In this document: positions 1 to 7,554 of the stretch, in pieces
How the letters are laid out: every line of letters starts with the position of its first letter
Numbering within the stretch: the first letter of the stretch is position 1
DNA from: Pseudonocardia sp. HH130630-07
GTDB taxonomy: Bacteria; Actinomycetota; Actinomycetes; Mycobacteriales; Pseudonocardiaceae
Length of the DNA stretch: 64,000 nucleotides
Assembly: GCF_001698125.1 (NCBI RefSeq)
Contig: NZ_CP013854.1
Location: 1,426,001-1,490,000, forward strand
Direction: 5' to 3'
The notes under the pieces: model-generated
What the model was told of the DNA's origin: nothing
What the model saw: the letters and a program-made list of their open reading frames with translations, nothing else
Databases searched by the model: none
Position numbers and translations under genes: made by a program

Positions 1-32
1 CGCAGCGCGCCCGCACCGCAGGATCATCGGCC

Positions 33-569
33 GTGACCGATCCCGTCCGCGAGCAGTTCGACCTGACCTGGTCGCTCGCCGAGTACCACCTCGACCGGCT
101 GACCGACGACGACCTGACGTGGGTACCGGCCCCGCTGCACTGGACGGTGCACGAGGGCCCGGACGGCCTGCTGCGGCCGGACCTGTCCACCGACCTCGCC
201 GAGCCCGACCCGGTCCCGGCGCCGACCGTCGCCTGGATCGCCTGGCACCTGCTGTGGTGGTGGGGCACCGCGCTCGACGAGCTGACCGGTGTGCCGCGCC
301 GGGAGCGCGACGACGTCGTCTGCCCGCGCACCGCCGACGGCGTGGGTGCCGCGCTGCGCGCGCTCGCCGCCGCCTGGTCGGACGCGCTCGACGGCGCGGC
401 CGGACCACGCCGGGACGAGCCGGTCGGCTTCCCCTGGCCCGAGGGACGGACCGTCGCGGCTCTCGTCGCCTGGGCCCACGCCGAGCTGATGAAGAACGTG
501 GCCGAGCTGGGGCAGCTGCGCCTGCTCCGCGCCGCCGGGGCGAGCGGCCACGGGACGGTGTCCCGGTGA
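33..569 (+). CDS. DinB-superfamily protein
   Basis: This 178-residue protein looks like a four-helix-bundle DinB/YfiT-type protein, a family of putative metal-dependent enzymes, some of which act on mycothiol or bacillithiol adducts. Candidate metal-ligand histidines are visible at residue 19 (in EYHLDRL), 72 (WHLLWWWG) and 149 (WAHAELMKN). The length and the closing ELGQLRLL helix fit the family. The GTG start follows the purine-rich GCAGGA at a workable distance. The next gene starts inside the stop codon, so the two are probably co-translated. The substrate cannot be told from sequence. Confidence 0.8.
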   Translation: MTDPVREQFDLTWSLAEYHLDRLTDDDLTWVPAPLHWTVHEGPDGLLRPDLSTDLAEPDPVPAPTVAWIAWHLLWWWGTALDELTGVPRRERDDVVCPRTADGVGAALRALAAAWSDALDGAAGPRRDEPVGFPWPEGRTVAALVAWAHAELMKNVAELGQLRLLRAAGASGHGTVSR

Positions 570-1516
570 CCGGGTCCGTCTCCCCCTCCGACCGGGCCCG
601 GCGCCGGGCGGCCGCGGTCGACGCGGCGGTCGGTGCCGCCCGCGAGCTCGGGCTCGCCGTGACCGGCGCGAAGGTGCTGCACGACCTGTTCTCGGTGGTC
701 GTCCGGCTCGATCCGGCGCCGGTGGTCGTCCGGGTGCCCACGGTGCTGCCGTCCCCGGTCGATCTCGACGCGCTGGCGGCCCGGCAGCACTCGGAGCTGG
801 ACGTGGCGCAGTGGCTCGCCGGACACGGCACGCCGGTGCTCGAACCGAGCGATCTCGTCCCGCGGGTACCCGTGCAGCGCGACGGCCTGTCGATGACCTT
901 CTGGCGCTACGCCGAGGAGGTCGCCGGGCACGAGCCGGACTACGTGGCCAACGCGGCGTCGATCCCCCGGCTGCACGCCGCGCTGCGCGACTACCCGGGC
1001 CCGCTGACGTTCCTGTCCTCGGCCGAGCCGTGGTGGGTCGACCGGGCACTGGCCGGGCTCGGCGACCGCCCGGACCTGCTCCCGGCGGCCGACCTCGACC
1101 GTGCCCGCCGGGAGTGGACGGCGCTGGGGCCGTGGGTGCGCTCCCAGGCGGCCTTCGAGACGCGGTTCCCAGGCGCCGCGCTGCAGCCGGTGCACGGCGA
1201 CGCACCGGCCGCGAACGTCTTCGCCGGTGTCGACGGCGACCGGTACGCCGACTTCGAGCTCGTCACCCTGGGCCCGGTCGAGTGGGACATGGCCACCCTC
1301 GGCCCGGTGTTCGGCCGGGCGTACGACGACGCCGCGCGGCAGCGCGGGATGCGCCCGCTGGATCCCGGCGTGCTCGCGTTCACCGACGCCGTCGGCCGGT
1401 TGCGCGCGCTCGCGACGCTGCTGCTGGTCCCCCAGCTACCGGAGCTCGCGGGGTACCTCGCCCCGGCGGTCGACGCCTGGCGGGCGACGCCGTTCGCCGG
1501 CGGGGCGGCCGGGTGA
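566..1516 (+). CDS. Aminoglycoside phosphotransferase-family kinase
   Basis: The 316-residue product has the APH/choline-kinase fold signature. A catalytic-loop HGDAPAANVF lies near residue 210, with Asp as the catalytic base and Asn for metal, followed by a DFE motif in the place of the usual DFG/DxD metal site. The N-terminal lobe has the VVVRV strand where the ATP-binding residue lies, with Arg rather than Lys. The GTG start overlaps the upstream stop as GTGA, which fixes the start and suggests translational coupling. The family phosphorylates small hydroxylated molecules, not necessarily antibiotics, so the substrate stays open. Confidence 0.8.
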   Translation: MTGSVSPSDRARRRAAAVDAAVGAARELGLAVTGAKVLHDLFSVVVRLDPAPVVVRVPTVLPSPVDLDALAARQHSELDVAQWLAGHGTPVLEPSDLVPRVPVQRDGLSMTFWRYAEEVAGHEPDYVANAASIPRLHAALRDYPGPLTFLSSAEPWWVDRALAGLGDRPDLLPAADLDRARREWTALGPWVRSQAAFETRFPGAALQPVHGDAPAANVFAGVDGDRYADFELVTLGPVEWDMATLGPVFGRAYDDAARQRGMRPLDPGVLAFTDAVGRLRALATLLLVPQLPELAGYLAPAVDAWRATPFAGGAAG

Positions 1517-1534
1517 CCCGGACCGGCACCGGAC

Positions 1535-1747
1535 TCAGCGGTGCGCCCGCTCCATCCGGTCCAGGACGACCACTCCGACCACGGCGGCCACCAGCACCGC
1601 CAGCGGATGGATCCAGGGCAGCGCCGGGTCGTCGCCCACGACGAAGCTCCACAGCCCGTTGCCGCCGAAGAACACGTACTGCAGCAGCGGGATCAGCCCC
1701 AGCACCACCCCGACGAACCCGACGACGTTCTGCGCTGCCTTCATCAT
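1535..1747 (-). CDS. Small two-helix membrane protein
   Basis: The 70-residue product has two hydrophobic helices, one near residues 7-27 and one near 47-63, joined by a short loop with Gly, Asp and Pro. The C-terminus is basic (DRMERAHR). No family is recognised. The gene starts directly beside a pair of palindromes shared with the divergent methyltransferase gene, so both are likely controlled by one repressor not encoded here. Methionine 2 is an alternative start. Confidence 0.6.
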   Translation of the reverse strand: MMKAAQNVVGFVGVVLGLIPLLQYVFFGGNGLWSFVVGDDPALPWIHPLAVLVAAVVGVVVLDRMERAHR

Positions 1748-1757
1748 GACCCCTTCC

Positions 1758-1781
1758 GTTTCAATGCACTCGCATTGAAAC
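1758..1781. promoter_or_regulatory. Palindromic operator 1
   Basis: A 24-bp inverted repeat has 10-bp arms GTTTCAATGC/GCATTGAAAC around ACTC. It lies 11 bp upstream of the small membrane protein start. Its core TCAATGC-N4-GCATTGA is repeated in the neighbouring palindrome. The form fits a TetR-type operator (inference). Confidence 0.6.
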
Positions 1782-1791
1782 AGTGCCCCCG

Positions 1792-1823
1792 GTCCGTGTC
1801 AATGCGATCGCATTGACACGGAC
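1792..1823. promoter_or_regulatory. Palindromic operator 2
   Basis: This is a perfect 32-bp palindrome. Its inner arms GTGTCAATGC/GCATTGACAC flank GATC and are extended by GTCC/GGAC. It shares the TCAATGC-N4-GCATTGA core with the site 34 bp away and sits about 46 bp before the methyltransferase start, so it is placed to control the divergent promoters. Confidence 0.65.
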
Positions 1824-1869
1824 GGAAAACCGCTGGACGGACGTCCGGGGGCCGGACACCATCACCCGG

Positions 1870-2628
1870 GTGACCTTCACCCCGATGGACTTCGACCCGT
1901 GGCGCAGCTTCGGCCCGGACGTCGCCGCCCGGTACGACGACGTGCCGCGCGGCGACGAGGACGCGGCGGTCGCCCGGCTCGCCGGTCTCGCGGGCGACGG
2001 GCCGGTACTGGAGTTCGCGATCGGCACCGGCCGGCTCGCCCTCCCGCTGGCCCGCCGCGGACTGCGGGTCGACGGCGTCGAGCAGTCGGCGGCGATGATC
2101 GAGCAGCTGCGCGCCCGGCCCGGTGGCGAGGAGATCGGGATCACCGCCGGGGACATGGCGGAGGTGACCCTGCCGGACCGGTACCCGCTGGTGTTCGTCG
2201 CGTTCAACTCCCTGATGAACCTGGTGACCCAGGACGGCCAGGTCCGCTGCGTCGAGAACGCCGCCCGGCACCTGACCGGCGACGGCGTGCTCGTCGTCGA
2301 GCTGGTCTGCCCGGACCCGATGTACCGGCTGGAGCAGCGTTCCGGGGTCGACCAGTACACCCACGTCGCGGGGCTGTCCGGGGAGCAGGTGCACCTCGAC
2401 GTCGGCCGCTACGACCGGGTGACCCAGCGGGTGGACAAGACGCACGTCCGGATCGGCGACCACGGGATCTCCCGGGACCCGCTCGCACTGCGGTACGTGT
2501 GGCCGAGCGAGCTGGACCTGATGGCCCGGCTCGCCGGGCTGGAGCTGCGCGAGCGGCACGGCGGCTGGTCGGGCGAGCCGTTCACCGCTCGCAGCGAGCT
2601 GCACGTGTCGGTCTACGGCCGGGCCTGA
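1870..2628 (+). CDS. Class I SAM-dependent methyltransferase
   Basis: The protein has a Rossmann-type motif I (VLEFAIGTGRLALPLA), a post-I acidic stretch ending in GVEQS, and a motif near FVAFNSLMNL where the family has its second conserved block. This fits the class I methyltransferase domain of about 250 residues. Starting further upstream would run through the 32-bp operator, so a GTG at 1870 or an ATG at 1885 (MDFDPW) is more likely. Neither has a strong ribosome-binding site. The substrate is unknown. Its regulation is likely shared with the divergent membrane protein through the palindromes between them. Confidence 0.8.
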   Translation: MTFTPMDFDPWRSFGPDVAARYDDVPRGDEDAAVARLAGLAGDGPVLEFAIGTGRLALPLARRGLRVDGVEQSAAMIEQLRARPGGEEIGITAGDMAEVTLPDRYPLVFVAFNSLMNLVTQDGQVRCVENAARHLTGDGVLVVELVCPDPMYRLEQRSGVDQYTHVAGLSGEQVHLDVGRYDRVTQRVDKTHVRIGDHGISRDPLALRYVWPSELDLMARLAGLELRERHGGWSGEPFTARSELHVSVYGRA

Positions 2629-2643
2629 CGCCGCCCGGGCCCC

Positions 2644-3198
2644 TCAGCCCGTGCGCCGGTAGTGCAGCAGCACGAACCCGTTGCCGAACCGGTGCTGCTC
2701 GACCGGCTCCAGCCCGTACCGCGCCCCGTACGGCAGGGCCCGCAGCCCGCCTCCGACGAGCACCGGCACGACGTAGAGCTCGATGTCGTCGACGATCCCC
2801 TGCCGCAGGGCCTCCGCGGCCAGGGTCGGGCCGGAGATCGACGCGTCGCCCGGGAGGGCGTCGACGAGGGCGCGGACCGCGACCGGGTCGAACGTGCGCT
2901 CCAGCCGCGTGCGCGCGGTGGTCACCCCGGGCAGCGACGTGGAGTACACGATCTTGTCCGCGGCCCGCCAGCCGCGGGCGAAGTCCAGGTCGGGACCGGG
3001 ACGCCCGTCGGTGACGTCCTCCCAGCCGCGCATCTCGGTGTACATCCGGCGCCCGTAGAGGTGCGTGTCGGCCGAGCTCTCCCGGGCGGTGACGTGGGCG
3101 ACGACCTCGTCGTCGGGCATCGCCCAGTCGTAGCGGCCGTCGGCGTCGGTCAGGTAGCCGTCGAGCGACATGATCACGGTGTAGCGCAGGCGTCCCAT
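2644..3198 (-). CDS. RibD C-terminal/dihydrofolate reductase-like protein
   Basis: The 184-residue product matches the bacterial RibD_C/DHFR-like family. It opens with TVIMSLDGYLTDADGRYDW, has LYGRRMYTEM around residue 48, the GPTLAAEALRQGIVDDIELYV block and the VLVGGGLRALP loop. These enzymes bind NADPH and reduce small molecules, but most members have no assigned substrate and are not true folate reductases. The gene converges with the methyltransferase. A short GC hairpin around 2619-2638 may end both transcripts. Confidence 0.85.
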   Translation of the reverse strand: MGRLRYTVIMSLDGYLTDADGRYDWAMPDDEVVAHVTARESSADTHLYGRRMYTEMRGWEDVTDGRPGPDLDFARGWRAADKIVYSTSLPGVTTARTRLERTFDPVAVRALVDALPGDASISGPTLAAEALRQGIVDDIELYVVPVLVGGGLRALPYGARYGLEPVEQHRFGNGFVLLHYRRTG

Positions 3199-3392
3199 GC
3201 GTGTCCTCCCCGCGGCGCCGGTGTGCGCCGCCCCTCGGCCGACCGCGGTGGCCGCCGGAACTCATCTGTGCGGGGTCGGCCAGGGCGGATCGTCGCACAG
3301 TGGCCTTCCCGAATCGTCCGGATGTGGCCGTCGCGCACGGCCACCCGGCGGCGGAGGCTGGACCCGACCGATCACCGAGCCCGGAGACCACC

Positions 3393-4004
3393 GTGTACGT
3401 ACCGTCCGCCTTCGCCCCCGACGACGCGGCCGTGCAGCAGCTGCTCGCCCGTCCGGGCGCCGCCGATCTCGTCACCCACGGCCCGGACGGCCTGGACGCG
3501 ACGCTGTTGCCGTTCGTCCACGACCCGGGCACCGGCACGCTGCTCGGGCACTTCGCCCGCACCAACGAGCACTGGCGGCGGGCCGACGGCCGACCGGGGC
3601 TGGTCATCGTGCGCGGGCCGGACTCCTACGTCAGCCCGTCCTGGTACGCGTCGAAGGCCGAGCACGGCCGCGTCGTCCCGACCTGGAACTACGTCACCGC
3701 GCACCTGCACGGCACGGTCACGGTGCACGACGACGGCGACTGGCTGGCCGACGTCGTCCGCCGGCTGACCGACCTGCACGAGTCCGGGCGGGACGAGCCG
3801 TGGACGGTGGACGACGCCCCGGAGCGGTTCGTGCGGGGACAGCTGCGGGCGATCGTCGGCGTCGAGTTCCGGATCGAGCGGATCGAGGCGAAGTTCAAGC
3901 TGAGCCAGAACCGGCCGGCGGCCGACATCGACGGCGTCGTCGCCGGGCTGCGGGCCGACGGTGACGAGGCGGGCGCCCGGATGGTCGCCGCGCACCGCCC
4001 CTGA
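3393..4004 (+). CDS. PaiB-family FMN-binding protein
   Basis: The 203-residue protein aligns with the PaiB/FMN-binding split-barrel family. It has YVPSAFA at the start, then LGHFARTNEHWR, the signature YVSPSWYASK...VPTWNYVTAHLHG, and a C-terminal GVEFRIERIEAKFKLSQN. Bacillus PaiB is a regulator of sporulation and protease genes, while others may be flavoproteins, so the regulatory role is uncertain. The GTG at 3393 is preceded by CCGGAGA at good spacing and gives the normal family length. The gene ends facing the GNAT fusion. Confidence 0.85.
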   Translation: MYVPSAFAPDDAAVQQLLARPGAADLVTHGPDGLDATLLPFVHDPGTGTLLGHFARTNEHWRRADGRPGLVIVRGPDSYVSPSWYASKAEHGRVVPTWNYVTAHLHGTVTVHDDGDWLADVVRRLTDLHESGRDEPWTVDDAPERFVRGQLRAIVGVEFRIERIEAKFKLSQNRPAADIDGVVAGLRADGDEAGARMVAAHRP

Positions 4005-4012
4005 ACCGCGGC

Positions 4013-4819
4013 TCAGCCGCGCCGGAGGTGGATCACCGGGAAGGGGCGGCCCTCGGCGTCGCGCTCCGACCGGCCGGTGCGCACGAACCCGCGTGCCAGG
4101 TAGAACGCGAGCGCACCGGGATTCTGCTCGTTCACGTCGAGCAGCACCACCGGCCGCACGGACACGACGGAGTCCAGCAGGGCCGTCCCGACGCCGCCGC
4201 GGTGCGCACCGGGATCGACGAACAACGCCTCGACCCGATCGCCGTCCACGCCGATCCAGCCGACCGGCGTGTGGTCCCGGACGGCGACGGTGACCGCCAG
4301 CGCCGGCAGCACGTCGGCGCGCACCTGCGCCTCGATCCGGTCGACCTCGCCCGGGGTCAGGAACGCGTGGGTGGCCTCGACCGCGCGGCGCCAGATCCGG
4401 ACGAGACCGGGCCGGTCGGCCGCGGTCGCCGGGCGGAGCTGCACCGGCGACCCGAGGAGATCCTCGACCCGGGCCCGCAGCGCGCCGTACTGGTCGGCGA
4501 AACCGGCGACGGCCGGGTGGTCGCGCCGCACGACGGTCGCGTCCACGACCGTCTCGTCCGGACGGATGCCGGAGGCGGTCAGGTCCAGCTCGGTCCCCTC
4601 GACCCGGTTCCACCAGTGGTCGCAGAGCACTCCGCCGTCCCGGACGACCTTCCCGACGACGACCTCGCCGCCCAGGTAGTCCTGCACAACGAGCGCGGTG
4701 GTGCCGCACTGGCCGCGGGCGGCTCGGTCGGCCGACCAGGACGCCCGGTCGTCCGGATGGCAGGTGTCCGCCGACCAGGCGGTGTGCAGGGCATGCTGCA
4801 GGGCGTCGGTCGCGGTCAC
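4013..4819 (-). CDS. YunG-like domain fused to GNAT acetyltransferase
   Basis: The 268-residue protein has two parts. Residues 1 to about 115 resemble the YunG family: the signature is AWSADTC..., then ARGQCGTTALVVQDYLGGE, and CDHWWNRVEG, with Cys38 and later His/Asp residues as a possible papain-like site. Residues about 128-268 form a GNAT domain (PVQLRPATAADRPGLV, then VEALFVDPGAHRGGVGTALLD as the acetyl-CoA loop, and NEQNPGALAFYLARGF). The fusion suggests the two activities act on one substrate, which cannot be named. The insertion sequence starts about 50 bp before its 5' end. Confidence 0.75.
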   Translation of the reverse strand: MTATDALQHALHTAWSADTCHPDDRASWSADRAARGQCGTTALVVQDYLGGEVVVGKVVRDGGVLCDHWWNRVEGTELDLTASGIRPDETVVDATVVRRDHPAVAGFADQYGALRARVEDLLGSPVQLRPATAADRPGLVRIWRRAVEATHAFLTPGEVDRIEAQVRADVLPALAVTVAVRDHTPVGWIGVDGDRVEALFVDPGAHRGGVGTALLDSVVSVRPVVLLDVNEQNPGALAFYLARGFVRTGRSERDAEGRPFPVIHLRRG

Positions 4820-4865
4820 GCCCGGATCGTCACACGCCGGACCGCGGCGCGACAGGCGTTTCGCG

Positions 4866-5450
4866 CTAGGGTGTGTCTCCCAATGCGCGGAGCCAGGTGA
4901 CGATCGCCTTCAGGACGGCGCCGCCGCGGAAGGTCAGGGCGAGCTTGTCGTAACGGGTGGCCAGCCCGCGCCACTGCTTGACGTGGCAGAACCCGCACTC
5001 GACGACGTTGCGGTTTCGGTAGTCGACCGGATCGAATGCGGGCGGTCGGCCACCGCGTGAGCCCCGTCGTTTGCGGTGTCCCTGCTGGTCAGAGGGCTCC
5101 GGAATGACAGCGATGATCCGGCGCTCGCGCAGGTGCCGGCGGATCGCGCGTGAGGAGTAGGCCTTGTCCGCGCGCACGCGTTCAGGCCGGGTCCGGGGTC
5201 GTCCCGGGCCCGGTCGGGCGATGCTCAGGCGCGCCATCAGGTGCGGAAACATTGGCGAGTCGCCGCCCTGGCCGGGGCCGAGGAGGACCACCAGCGGGCG
5301 GCCGTGCCCGTCAACGAGCTGGTGGATCTTCGTCGACAGCCCTCCGCGGGACCGTCCCAGCGCGTGATCTGCTGGTTCGGCGAGCAGATTCGTGTAGTTC
5401 GATCCGGCCCCCTGTGTCGCGCTTGAGGGTCGCGGCGTGCTGGTGGGCAC
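4866..5450 (-). CDS. IS5-family transposase, second frame (OrfB)
   Basis: This frame encodes the C-terminal DDE part of the transposase: SRGGLSTKIHQLVDGHGRPL, LGPGQGGDSP, ADKAYSS (likely the second catalytic Asp) and VVECGFCHVKQWRGLATRYDKL, which carries the catalytic Glu. It overlaps the first frame by about 140 bp and lies in the +1 frame relative to it, so a full enzyme needs +1 (or -2) frameshifting in the overlap. Its stop codon TAG (4866-4868) comes from the CTAG target, not from the element. The residues upstream of the overlap are probably not translated independently. Confidence 0.85.
   Translation of the reverse strand: MPTSTPRPSSATQGAGSNYTNLLAEPADHALGRSRGGLSTKIHQLVDGHGRPLVVLLGPGQGGDSPMFPHLMARLSIARPGPGRPRTRPERVRADKAYSSRAIRRHLRERRIIAVIPEPSDQQGHRKRRGSRGGRPPAFDPVDYRNRNVVECGFCHVKQWRGLATRYDKLALTFRGGAVLKAIVTWLRALGDTP
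4869..4882 (+). repeat. Left terminal inverted repeat of the IS5-family element
   Basis: GGGTGTGTCTCCCA matches the reverse complement of the right end at 13 of 14 positions. The TA at 4867-4868 is the left copy of the target duplication. Confidence 0.85.
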
Positions 5451-5763
5451 GGATGATCGTGGAGTCCACGCTGACCGCCCACCCGAGCACCTCGGCGGCG
5501 TCGGCCTCGACCAGAAGAGCAGCCAGGATGTGGTCCCAGGTGCCGTCGCCGCTGTAGCGGCGGTGCCGCTTCCACAACGTCTGCCACGGCCCGAACTCGG
5601 CTGGGACGTCGCGCCAGGGAAGCCCGCACCGATACCGGTAGATGATCCCCTCGATCACCCGGCGGTCATCGCGGAACGGGCACCCGCGACGACCCTCGGA
5701 GGAGGGCAACAGCGGCGCCAGACGGGCCCACTGGACATCAGTCAGGACAGCGGTACGCGGCAC
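5311..5763 (-). CDS. IS5-family transposase, first frame (OrfA)
   Basis: The 150-residue frame holds the N-terminal DUF4096-type domain (LTDVQWARLAPLLP, then IIYRYRCGLPWRDVP and FGPWQTLWKRHRRYS) and the first catalytic Asp in AVSVDSTIIRAHQH near residue 100. Past about residue 125 its sequence diverges from the family, and the family reading resumes in the overlapping second frame. This is the usual OrfA/OrfB layout of the IS427 group, where frameshifting makes the active transposase. Confidence 0.85.
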   Translation of the reverse strand: MPRTAVLTDVQWARLAPLLPSSEGRRGCPFRDDRRVIEGIIYRYRCGLPWRDVPAEFGPWQTLWKRHRRYSGDGTWDHILAALLVEADAAEVLGWAVSVDSTIIRAHQHAATLKRDTGGRIELHESARRTSRSRAGTVPRRAVDEDPPAR

Positions 5764-5796
5764 CGATCAAGCATCGCGCACCCCGCTCCGCCTATC

Positions 5797-5810
5797 TGGG
5801 AGACACGCCC
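5797..5810 (-). repeat. Right terminal inverted repeat of the IS5-family element
   Basis: TGGGAGACACGCCC mirrors the left end. TA at 5811-5812 is the second copy of the target duplication. Confidence 0.85.
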
Positions 5811-6202
5811 TAGCCTGCGACCCCGCGGAGCAGCCACCGCTCGGTGGGCACCTCGACGAGCACGCGCGGGCCCGTCCCGTCGTCGGTCGCCACGTCCCAC
5901 CCGCCGTACTTGCGGGCGAACGCGCCGACGACGGCGGCCGGGAACCCGGTGGTCCACAGGACGGCCCGGCCCTCGGCGACGACCGGCGCGTCGCCGCCCT
6001 CCAGCGCCAGCGCCACCTGCGGGCAGGCACCCACGTTGCGTGCCTTCACCGAGTGCCGGGCGCACCCGATCCACCAGACGTCGTCGTCGAACACGAACCA
6101 CACCGGCGTGACGTGCGGCCGCCCGTCCGGACGGACGGTCGACAACCACACGACCCGGTCCTCGCGCAGCCGACGCTCGATCTCCCGCCCGGATCCGTCC
6201 AC
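5810..6202 (-). CDS. Pyridoxamine 5'-phosphate oxidase-fold, F420/FMN-binding protein
   Basis: The 130-residue product has the split-barrel pattern VVWLSTVRPDGRPHVTPVWFVFDDDVWW, followed by HSVKARNV and the closing LVEVPTERWLL. This matches the small actinobacterial flavin/deazaflavin oxidoreductase family (TIGR03667-like). Such proteins use F420H2 or FMN to reduce diverse substrates; the specific one is unknown. The TAG stop at 5810-5812 spans the insertion-sequence junction: its last base is the first base of the IS end and the other two are the TA duplication. The pre-insertion target CTAG would have given the same stop, so the protein is unchanged. Confidence 0.85.
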   Translation of the reverse strand: MDGSGREIERRLREDRVVWLSTVRPDGRPHVTPVWFVFDDDVWWIGCARHSVKARNVGACPQVALALEGGDAPVVAEGRAVLWTTGFPAAVVGAFARKYGGWDVATDDGTGPRVLVEVPTERWLLRGVAG

Positions 6203-6229
6203 CGGCGGAGTATCGCCGGACGGGCGGGG

Positions 6230-6859
6230 TCAGGGCGAGCCGCTTCCCCAGTCCGCCTCGGAGTACGTCCGGGACCGCGCGGGCGCCGTCAGCTCGTAGA
6301 CCTGCACCACGACTCCGGCCGGTGTCGCCGAGCTGTGCCGCAGACGCAGACCGGCCGGAGCACCGTCCTCCGGGAAGAGCCGCCGCCCGCTGCCCACGAC
6401 CACCGGCGCCACCGCGAGCCGCAGCTCGTCCACCACCCCGGCCGCCAGCAGGGACCGGCCGAGCCGGGAACTGCCGTGGATCTGCAGCTCCCGGCCGGGT
6501 GCACGACGCAGATCGGCCACCCGGGCCGGCACGTCCCCGGAGAGGATCGTGACCGGCCCCCAGTCCGCCCGCGTCAGGCTCTGCGATGCGACGTACTTCG
6601 GCAGGCCGTTGAGGATCGCCGCGTTCGGGTGGCCGGTCATGCCCGGCCAGTCCCGGGCGAAGTTCTCGTAGGTGCGCCGGCCGAACAGGAACGCGTCGGC
6701 CCCCGCCAGCCAGCCGGTCGTGATCCGCTCGAACTCGGCATCCAGGTGCGGCACCAGCCAGCCGCCCGCGGTGAACCCGTCGCTGGTGTCCTCGTCCGGT
6801 GCACCGGGTCCCTGCGACACACCGTCGGCCGACAGGAACTCCTGCAGAACCACCTTCAT
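6230..6859 (-). CDS. Dihydrofolate reductase-family protein (RibD C-terminal)
   Basis: The 209-residue product begins MKVVLQEFLSADGV and carries the family blocks LFGRRTYENFARDWPG (residues about 60-75), IHGSSRLGRSLLAAGVVDELRL and VAPVVVGSGRRLFPEDG. It is a second, more divergent paralogue of the reductase at 2644-3198. Members are probable NADPH-dependent reductases of unknown substrate. The ATG at 6859 gives the usual N-terminus; longer readings run into sequence without the family pattern. Confidence 0.85.
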   Translation of the reverse strand: MKVVLQEFLSADGVSQGPGAPDEDTSDGFTAGGWLVPHLDAEFERITTGWLAGADAFLFGRRTYENFARDWPGMTGHPNAAILNGLPKYVASQSLTRADWGPVTILSGDVPARVADLRRAPGRELQIHGSSRLGRSLLAAGVVDELRLAVAPVVVGSGRRLFPEDGAPAGLRLRHSSATPAGVVVQVYELTAPARSRTYSEADWGSGSP

Positions 6860-7057
6860 CGCCGTCGCACTCCCCTGTCCTGGTCCGGGAGCCCCGTCGG
6901 CCCCGCAGTACCGACCGGACCATCGCGCCGGACTCATCGGCCGGCCCGGACCGTGTACCGGCGTCGCACGGTCACGTCCGAAAATCCTCGATGGACGGCG
7001 GCGGCCCCGGCCCCGAGACTCCGGGCCCACACCGGACCGCACGGATCGGAGACGTCG

Positions 7058-7498
7058 ATGACCCGCCACGACCCCAGCCGGAGCAGGTTCCACATCCGGG
7101 CCCAGGACCAGCCCGTCGTCGACCAGGGCGACGCGGGCGACGCGACCTGGATGGCCGCCGGCGGGGATCCGCGGGACCGCGGCCGCCTGGTCGAGCTGAT
7201 CTCGGAACAGCTGGTCGGTTCCGAGCGGCTGATGGTCGGCCTGGCCTGGCTCGGGCCGGGCGAGATCCACCTGCTGCACCACCACCCGCACGCCGACGAG
7301 TGGTACTACATCATCCGCGGCTCGGCCGAGTTCACCATCGGTGACGATGTCATCCGGGGTGAGCCCGGGTCCGCACTCTGGATCCCGGCCACCACCCCGC
7401 ACCGCATCCACAACGACACCGGTGCGGAGACCCTGGAGTTCCTGTGGGGCTTCGACCGGCCGCGTCTGGACGCCGTCGGCATCGAGTGGGACGAGTAG
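7058..7498 (+). CDS. Cupin-domain protein
   Basis: The 146-residue protein has a single cupin barrel. Motif 1 is GEIHLLHHHPHADEWYYIIRG, with the metal-binding histidines and Glu. Motif 2 is GSALWIPATTPHRIHN, with the third histidine. The N-terminal 45 residues are family-like but without a known function. A purine-rich CGGAGA precedes the ATG at 7058. Cupins range from isomerases to dioxygenases and storage folds, so no reaction can be assigned. Confidence 0.8.
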   Translation: MTRHDPSRSRFHIRAQDQPVVDQGDAGDATWMAAGGDPRDRGRLVELISEQLVGSERLMVGLAWLGPGEIHLLHHHPHADEWYYIIRGSAEFTIGDDVIRGEPGSALWIPATTPHRIHNDTGAETLEFLWGFDRPRLDAVGIEWDE

Positions 7499-7554
7499 GG
7501 CGCCCGGCCGCAAACCCGTCGCACGGCCGTCCCACGGGGTGCGAGCCTGCCGGG

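Larger units (their letters stand above)
4869..5810 (-). mobile_element. IS5-family insertion sequence, apparently complete
   Basis: The 942-bp element is bounded by 14-bp inverted repeats (GGGTGTGTCTCCCA on the left, TGGGAGACACGCCC on the right, one mismatch). It is flanked by a TA duplication inside a CTAG target, as expected for the IS427 branch of the IS5 family. It carries two overlapping transposase frames on the minus strand. The good repeat match and open frames suggest a recent insertion. It separates the YunG-GNAT gene from the pyridoxamine-oxidase-like gene, whose stop codon coincides with the right junction. Confidence 0.9.

Noticed and set aside
24-1205. Long minus-strand open frame opposite the first two genes
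   Set aside because: Arg/Pro/Gly-rich translation with no family pattern. It mirrors two plausible genes on the plus strand, as expected at this GC content.
1744-2604. Minus-strand frame opposite the methyltransferase
   Set aside because: It spans the operator palindromes and has no conserved motif. The plus-strand frame has a clear SAM-binding motif.
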